NCBI GenBank assembly: GCA_039654915.1
Contig: CM077596.1
Coordinates: 54,000,501-54,064,500, forward strand
Source of the DNA: Aquilaria yunnanensis
Lineage: Eukaryota; Streptophyta; Magnoliopsida; Malvales; Thymelaeaceae
DNA: 64,000 nt
Direction: 5' to 3'
The notes beneath the pieces are model-generated. The model was not told where the DNA came from. It saw only the letters and a program-made list of their open reading frames with translations, and did no database searches. Positions 58,300 to 64,000 of this stretch are shown in pieces. A program made the translations under genes and the position numbers. The stretch's first letter is position 1; the number at the start of each line of letters is the position of its first letter.

Positions 58300-59763
58300 T
58301 CTAGATGGATTGAAGAAGCCAGAAAGGCACAGGAGATAGATCATGATCTGAAAAAGATCTCAAGAGAGGAAAAAGGTTCCTTGTATCAATCCTTTGCCTA
58401 CAAGCAAGGATTGCTGTACTTCAGGGACCGAATATATGTGCCTAAATGAGCAAAGCTCAGGAATGAAATACTTGAAGAAGCTCACACAAGCAAGTTGAAC
58501 ATCCATCCAAAAAGTGAGAAAATGTATAAAGACTTGAAGATTCATTTCTGGTGCCCAAACATGAGGAGAGACATAGTTACTTATGTCTCCAAATGTGCCA
58601 CACGCCATAGGGTAAAGGTAGAGCACCAGAAGCCAGCTGGTACCCTACAGACTCTACCTATACCAGTGAGGAAATGGGGCAACATAACCATGGACTTTTT
58701 GACTGGGTTGCCTATGACCAAATTAAGGCATGATACAATCTGGGTCATTATGGATAGGCTAACCAAATGTGCCCACTTCTTTACCTATGAAACTCACAGA
58801 CTCCTTGGAGAAGTTAGCTCAAATCTATGTCTAGGAGATAGTGAGAGTACATGGAGTGCCAGGCTCCATTGTATCTGATAGAGATCCAAGATTTACAGCT
58901 CGGCTTTGGAGTGCTTTTCATAAAGCACTATGAACCAAAATCCATTTGAGTACTGCTTATCATCCTCAAACAGATGGGCAATATGAAAGGGTGATACAGA
59001 TACTAGAAGACATGCTCAGGAGCTGTGTGTTGGATTTCAAAGGTGAATGGGACCAACACTTGCCGTCGGTGGAATTCTCATAAAACAATAGTTACCAAAG
59101 CACCATTAGCATGGCACCTTATGAAGCATTATATGGAAGAAGGTGCATGACACCCCACTGTTGGGTGAAAGCCTCAACAGGCTAGAGTTGGGTCCCAAAA
59201 TTATTGAAGAGACTACTGGCAAAATCAAAAAGATCCAAGAGAGATTAAAGGTAGCCAATGAGAGGACCACAACCTATGTGAACAAAAGAAAGAAAGACTT
59301 GGAATTTGAGGTTGGTGACAATGTTTGGTTGAAAGTTGCACCAACCAAAGGCACTGTCAGATTTGGCAAAAGAACCAAGCTAGCTCCAAGATACATTGGT
59401 TCTTATGAGATCTTGGACAGAGTTGGCAAGGTAGCATATAGGTTAGCTGTACCACCAAGCATGTCAAGCGTTCATAATGTTTTTTACATTAGTATGGTTC
59501 AGAAGTGTCTATGGGACACAAAGCATGCTATTGTAGTGGAAGACATACAGTTGGAACCTAACTTGACATATGAAGAGAAACCTATAGCTATCTTAGCCAA
59601 GGATACCAGAAGGTTAAGAAACAAACATATTATCATGGTTAAAGTTCAGTGGTCACACCACTCTAACAGAGAAGCAACCTGGGAAACTGAAAAAGACCTT
59701 AAGGAAAGGTATCTTGAAGAATACCCGAAGCTAAACACTATTTTGGAGGACCAAAATTTTTAA
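58300..59763 (+). pseudogene. Tekay integrase with C-terminal chromodomain-like tail
   Basis: The zinc region starts 'EEAHTSKLNIHPKSEKMYKD', then 'FWCPNMRRDIVTYVSKCATR'. In the expected HHCC pattern, the first His is kept but the last Cys is not legible. Core: 'ITMDFLTGLP' (Asp); after a frameshift near 58830, '[10 protein letters not shown]' (Asp) and 'HPQTDGQYERV' (Glu). After another frameshift comes the C-terminal frame 59143-59763: 'FEVGDNVWLKVAPTKG', 'LAPRYIGSYEILDRVGKVAY', then the chromodomain-like 'LRNKHIIMVKVQWSHHSNRE' and 'ATWETEKDLKERYLEEYP'. In this clade the chromodomain directs integration. Confidence 0.85.
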
Positions 59764-59775
59764 GGGGGGGAGGAT
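59762..59775 (+). other. Polypurine tract of the Tekay-like element
   Basis: 'aagggggggaggat' directly precedes the 3' LTR. Confidence 0.85.
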
Positions 59776-62264
59776 TGTTAGCACCTCACAAAATGGGAGA
59801 ATTACAAGTGTGTCATAATGGCTAAAAACCATTATATTGTGTAATTCTCACCATAGTGATTGAAGTGTGAGGGGTAAAAGGCATGATCAACACCTCCTTA
59901 AAAGTGTTCCAAGTTGGTAACTTGGCCTCCAAGAAAAGCCTAAAGGATTGCTTGTTTGTCAAGCAACCTATGGACTTTTTTGTAAGGTTTTGGAAATTCG
60001 GGTACTCAATTGCAAAACTCTCAAGAAAGAGACTGTGAGAGTTATGTGAAGGATATAAATGGTATGAAAGTGCTATTGGAGGACCAAATTACTCATGGAA
60101 GACAAGTTTGGACAAAGGAAACACTAAAGGCAACAAGGACCTAAATGTGCAAGTGTAAACCTTAAGGTGTTCAAGCTTTTGACTTAAGACTAAGGGTGGA
60201 ATTGTGGGGTTATCCCACCATGAGGGAGGCAGGAAAGACTTGATAATTACTCAAAAATGTTGGGCACATGTGTACCAATGAGTTTAAGAGAAAGAAACCA
60301 TAATTAGTGAGAAAGAAAATGACATAAAGCAAGGTTAAGCTTGTTAAGTGTGTTTTGTGCCCTTAAGCTCATTTAAGGCCATTTAAGTGGCCAAATCAGT
60401 TATCCCTCTCTCATTTTCATCCTCCCCCAGCCTAAGAACATAGCCATACTTCCTCCATAGCCACCACACATTCAAACTTGAAATTGATTGAAATTGAACG
60501 CAAAAGGAAGCAATTGAAAGCAAACTAGAGCTATTTCTTGGATACTTCAAGGATCAAGCTTGATTTTCGGCCTACCCACTTTGGTAAGGGTTCTCCTGCT
60601 CTCATGGGTTGTTTTCTATATTTTCAAGCAACCACGGAGTAAGGCTAAGCTTGGAAGAGAGCCATGAGCTTAATGAACCAAGATTAGTGAGGGGAGTGCA
60701 CTTATTGAAGGTTTTGTGACCTAGTGTGAAGTGGATAGTGATGTCAGCGAATTTCTGGGTTTCTAGAGCCCAAAAGTTAGTACTAACTACTGTTAAAATC
60801 CTCCTAAGACCAATAATTAGCTTGAGGAGGGCTGCCATAGTGATTTATTTAAGTTTATTATGTGTTTTATGGACTAACCTATGGTATATGTTGCTACCGC
60901 ATTTCATGTGTTTGTTGGTTGTGAATGGCTGCTGCATTTGGTTGCTATATCTTGTATATATGCATTGTGGTTTTTGTGTTTTAGTGTCTTTGTATGCAGG
61001 TTTTAATGAGGTTCACAATACCTTAAGAAACCAAGTGCTACCCTTAATAAGTTTCTCAATGAAACTTACTCCTGTCAATTTTGTCATTTCAGGTCCAGCT
61101 AAAAGATCACATTCAAACTAACTTTTTTTGTTTGAGTTTTAATCTGAAATTTCGGGTACATGAACTTCCGTATGTCTAGTTATGATATGAAAAGTTTGGT
61201 GATTTTAGGAGCACAATTGGTATTTTTAATGGTGGTAGTTATTGTGTTGTGCCGCAGGTGTCCAGCATCATGTTTTTGGAGTCCATTGCGTCTCAGGATC
61301 TCCTGTAACCTAGGGTGCATATTTAGCTGATTTAAGAGCATATTGTAGTGCATGTATGCATGTACATGTAGTGTATGTAAAATGAGACAAGTATGTGAAC
61401 GTTTGAGTAATGTTTTGGGTATGTAAGTGATGTGGTGCAAAGCTGCCTAAGTGTGAATGATGGGCTGCTTACTTGTAAATTCTGTTTTGGCCATGTAAAG
61501 TTGTTGAAAGAAACGGAATGTAATTCTTATGTGTAATGGACATCTGTGGGACAGCCTTGGAGGGCTTTCCCCTTGTGAATGAAGTGTTTGCATGGTTTGG
61601 AAAAAATTGTATGGGCAAAACGGTCCAAAAGTTGCGAGAATTTTGACTCTAGACCTAAAGTTTAATTTCTCCCTGTGTAGAGTGCATATTGGTGTGAAAT
61701 TTTGACCACACCTAGAGGACATCTAGAGGGTTAATTGGGATTTCGAATTTCTGGATTTAGAGCCCTGTAGCCAAAGATATGACATTGCAAAATTGGCTGA
61801 ATTACTGTTCATTTGGTCAAAATTTTGTAACCAACTTCGAAAATCCATAACTTGGTTCTTAGCTGGGTTATTGATGTAAAAAAAAATTCCTTGGTTTTCC
61901 CTAAGTCTCTACTTGATAATGGGGCAAATAAAACAGGGGGTTACATGGCTATAATGATACAGTTTATTGGAGGAAGTTTGGGTGCAGTGGCTGGAATTTT
62001 TGAACCTAGTAAGAATGCTTAATGTGTTGAAGCCAAAACTAAGACTTGTGCTAGTGTTTTTCTTCTTAGCTACCATGGTGTACATAAATATGAATATGAG
62101 TGTTATGGTTAGACCAATATGCATGTATTTACATAGTGCTCAAGAGGGTCACTTGAGTAGGTACACTAGGGGTGTTGTTCTGATGACCTACAGGACACAC
62201 CAATCCTGGGAGTTTAAATGCACAATTTTGGCACCATAATTGGATTATCCTGGAGTGGGTAACT
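59776..62264 (+). repeat. 3' LTR of the Tekay-like element
   Basis: It is 2489 bp, starts 'tgttagcacctcacaaaatg' and ends 'ggtaact' (terminal CA changed to CT), followed by GCTCC. Confidence 0.92.
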
Positions 62265-62836
62265 GCTCCTATTTGTACACTTGCTAAATGGCAAAATACA
62301 TGAAGAGGAAATAGTAGTTGGTTAAGGGTGTAATGTGTTGGTGGACTTTGGGTTGACGCTTGTTCAATTTGATTGTTTCTTTTAAGCCCTTGATTTATTT
62401 ATTTATTTTCTACCTCATTAGCTCCACTTAGAAAGCCTTCATCTGGTTCCTCCTCTTTTCCTAACCCAGACCCATTGCAACCTTTTGAAAAATCATTTGA
62501 GCTTTGAGTTTTATACAACTTACTGTAAAGGAATATGGTGGGGGAAGTAGGATGCTCTTGCAAGCCTATGGAAAGAAACATAGTATAAGTTTTAAGTTAT
62601 ATGGCACAACCCCTTTAGTGGGAATCGAACTTAAGTGTTGAGGGTATGACCCTCAAGGGTTCCACCTTAAGTAGCAAAATCTTTCTTTCCTTAGTCACCA
62701 TTTCTTCTTTTGAAGTTGAACTAGTGGATCATTGAAGTTCAGGTGTGGCGATTGGTTGACATTGTAGTTTCTATGTTTTGTTGTGTTTAGTTTTTCTAGG
62801 TTAGGGTGCTAGGGACTAGCTTAGGTTTAAGTTTGG
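62265..62836 (+). other. Athila 3' non-coding region after the Tekay insertion, with polypurine tract
   Basis: It continues the Athila host sequence from 52164. It ends in 'tttaagtttgg' (62826-62836), the purine-rich primer before the 3' LTR. The minus-strand ORF at 62399-62581 has no domain. Confidence 0.6.
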
Positions 62837-64000
62837 GGTTAGGCGCATAATTCAACGGTCAAAGTTGTTGACTTTTCGATAACTTTCACCGTTAATTACT
62901 TGTGCATCATCCATTTTATCTTAGGTTTTTCTTGTTTTCATTGGCTTTCTATAGGGTCAGATGGTGTTGTGGACATAGTAGTTGGGAGAGGGATTGAGTG
63001 AGATGGAGTTGGGCAATTGAAGTGGTTGAAGATAAAATGAAGCTTTGGCGGCACATCGCCAACGCTAGCGACGTTCTGTCAAGTTTTCACCAATTGGTGA
63101 CGCGTTGCCAATGTCTACTCTGTTTCGCCAAGTCTTGTAATTTTGATGGTCCCCAACACTTCCTACCTAATGACCTATCCTTGGAAGAGGGATTTTTATC
63201 CCTCTAGGGTTTTAAAAGAGAAGAGGAGGAAAGAAGTGGCCTGGAGTATAAATAGAGGATGAAAATGAAGATATCATCATCTACCTTGGCACCCTCTTTT
63301 TCTCATCACTTCTTGGAATTTCCACCATTGGAAGAGGCTTGAGGCTTGGAGAAGGAGACTAGGAGTCAAGGAGGCTTAGACTACTAGAATCCATCTTGCG
63401 TTTCTTATTTTCCTTTTCTCTCTTCTTTGGATTTTCTTGGTTAGCTTGTTTATGGGTTTATTGTTGAACACATTGATGGAGTATGAGTAGGTTGTTACAT
63501 CTCTCTAGGATGACACTTCTTTTCTTTGTTATTCAATGGATCTATGTGTATTTTTTATGGATGTTGATCACTTGTGTTGCTTCTTGTTGTGCTAAATGTT
63601 GTGTGTTGAAAGGCCACCTCACATAAATCACCAATTTCATTTAGTTCTTGAGAGAAGAGAAAAATGGGATGGAAGAGAAGAAGGGGGCATAATGGGTCTC
63701 TTAGAATAGAGGTAATCTAGGAATTCATTAGGCGTTTAAAAAAGGGTTGAGGCTTAATCTGCCTTAGGTTAAAACATGTGCTTGAGTAATGCCTTGTTTA
63801 ATCATGGGTGAGCAAAAAATTGTCTTGAGAATAGGGGTTTTTGAACTTGAACCTCATCACCATACAAGGGGTGACTATCTTAGGGCTTCAATTAGCTTGG
63901 GTAGCAAGGAAAGGGAGTGGAATCCTAAAGGGATGGTTTTCGCATTTTTAGCCCCTTTGACAAGTCTCTTTTAGTACCTAGAGCATTCGTTAGCTTAACA
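62837..64000 (+). repeat. 3' LTR of the Athila-like element (cut by window end)
   Basis: It matches 37255-38450. The first base of the terminal TG is mutated. Two of the near-palindromes remain (63045-63062, 63094-63111); a 31-base unit holding the middle copy is missing. TATAAATA lies at 63247-63254. About 0.2 kb lies beyond the window. Confidence 0.88.

Larger units (their letters stand above)
52165..62264 (+). mobile_element. Full-length Tekay/Del-like Ty3/gypsy chromovirus, 10.1 kb, decayed
   Basis: Two 2.49-kb LTRs, a GCTCC duplication on both sides (52160-52164, 62265-62269), a tRNA-Met-type primer site and a purine tract bound a 5.1-kb interior with gag, protease, RT, RNase H and integrase, ending in a chromodomain-like tail. 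LTR divergence is near 4 per cent in the first 200 bp, so it is older than the copia and younger than its Athila host. Many in-frame stops, mostly TAG, disable it. Confidence 0.93.
37255..64000 (+). mobile_element. Athila-like Ty3/gypsy element with two nested insertions (3' end beyond window)
   Basis: 5' LTR (37255-38658), tRNA-Asp-type primer site, gag-pol (42752-48317), spacer, env-like ORF (49780-51187), purine tract and start of the 3' LTR (62837). A solo LTR (38783-42734) and a Tekay-like element (52165-62264) are nested in it; without them the visible element is about 12.7 kb, normal for Athila. Its LTRs differ clearly, about 10 per cent in the first 160 bp by eye. Protease, RT and integrase carry disabling changes. 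Confidence 0.88.

Noticed and set aside
1..64000. Host protein-coding genes, tRNA or rRNA genes
   Set aside because: I looked for non-retroelement domains, tRNA-like cloverleaf sequences and rRNA blocks and found none; the tRNA matches are only short primer binding sites.

Overview
The window is intergenic plant nuclear DNA made almost entirely of LTR retrotransposons inserted into one another, plus one 5'-truncated LINE. I see no host gene, tRNA, rRNA or CRISPR. The evidence for a plant is the set of lineages: an Athila-like Ty3/gypsy element with a tRNA-Asp primer site and env-like ORF, a Tat-lineage gypsy with a second RNase H and an antisense gene, a chromodomain gypsy (Tekay/Del-like), Ty1/copia elements primed by initiator tRNA-Met, and an L1-type LINE. 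I cannot name the species.

Left part (1-14.7 kb): the end of a long LTR (family Y, 1-1420); two tandem copies of an LTR end (family X, 1421-2962); a LINE tail with an exact 11-bp target duplication (3132-4661); an old copia element (5260-11335) whose integrase is split by a family X-like insert; 2.8 kb of AT-rich DNA with degenerate tandem repeats; and a relic of a Tat-type LTR plus primer site (14112-14682).

Right part (14.7-64 kb): one nest. A plus-strand family X LTR starts at 14683 and is cut into pieces by four insertions: a minus-strand solo LTR of the same family (15992-18692, duplication CTTAG), a Tat element (19120-28086), a nearly intact copia (28097-36400, duplication GTGAA), and an Athila-like element (37255 to beyond the window end). 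The Athila element contains a 4-kb solo LTR of family Y (38783-42734, duplication GTAGG) and a full-length Tekay-like element (52165-62264, duplication GCTCC).

No element is intact. The copia is youngest: its two 1416-bp LTRs differ at about 18 positions by eye, and its single-frame polyprotein has two stop codons and a lost zinc-binding cysteine. The Tat element has lost most of protease and reverse transcriptase by internal deletion but keeps the second RNase H, the integrase and a multi-exon antisense gene. The Athila element has lost catalytic residues in protease and integrase.

The observations I rate highest are in the Athila element. A cluster of 18-bp near-palindromes (inferred ancestor TTGGCGACGCGTCGCCAA) occurs upstream of the TATA box in the LTRs and again, at almost the same spacing, between pol and the env-like ORF. 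A consensus-like intron then ends five bases before the env-like start codon. Together these suggest a separate internal transcription unit. All boundaries, identities and counts are hand readings of the sequence; no search or alignment was run.
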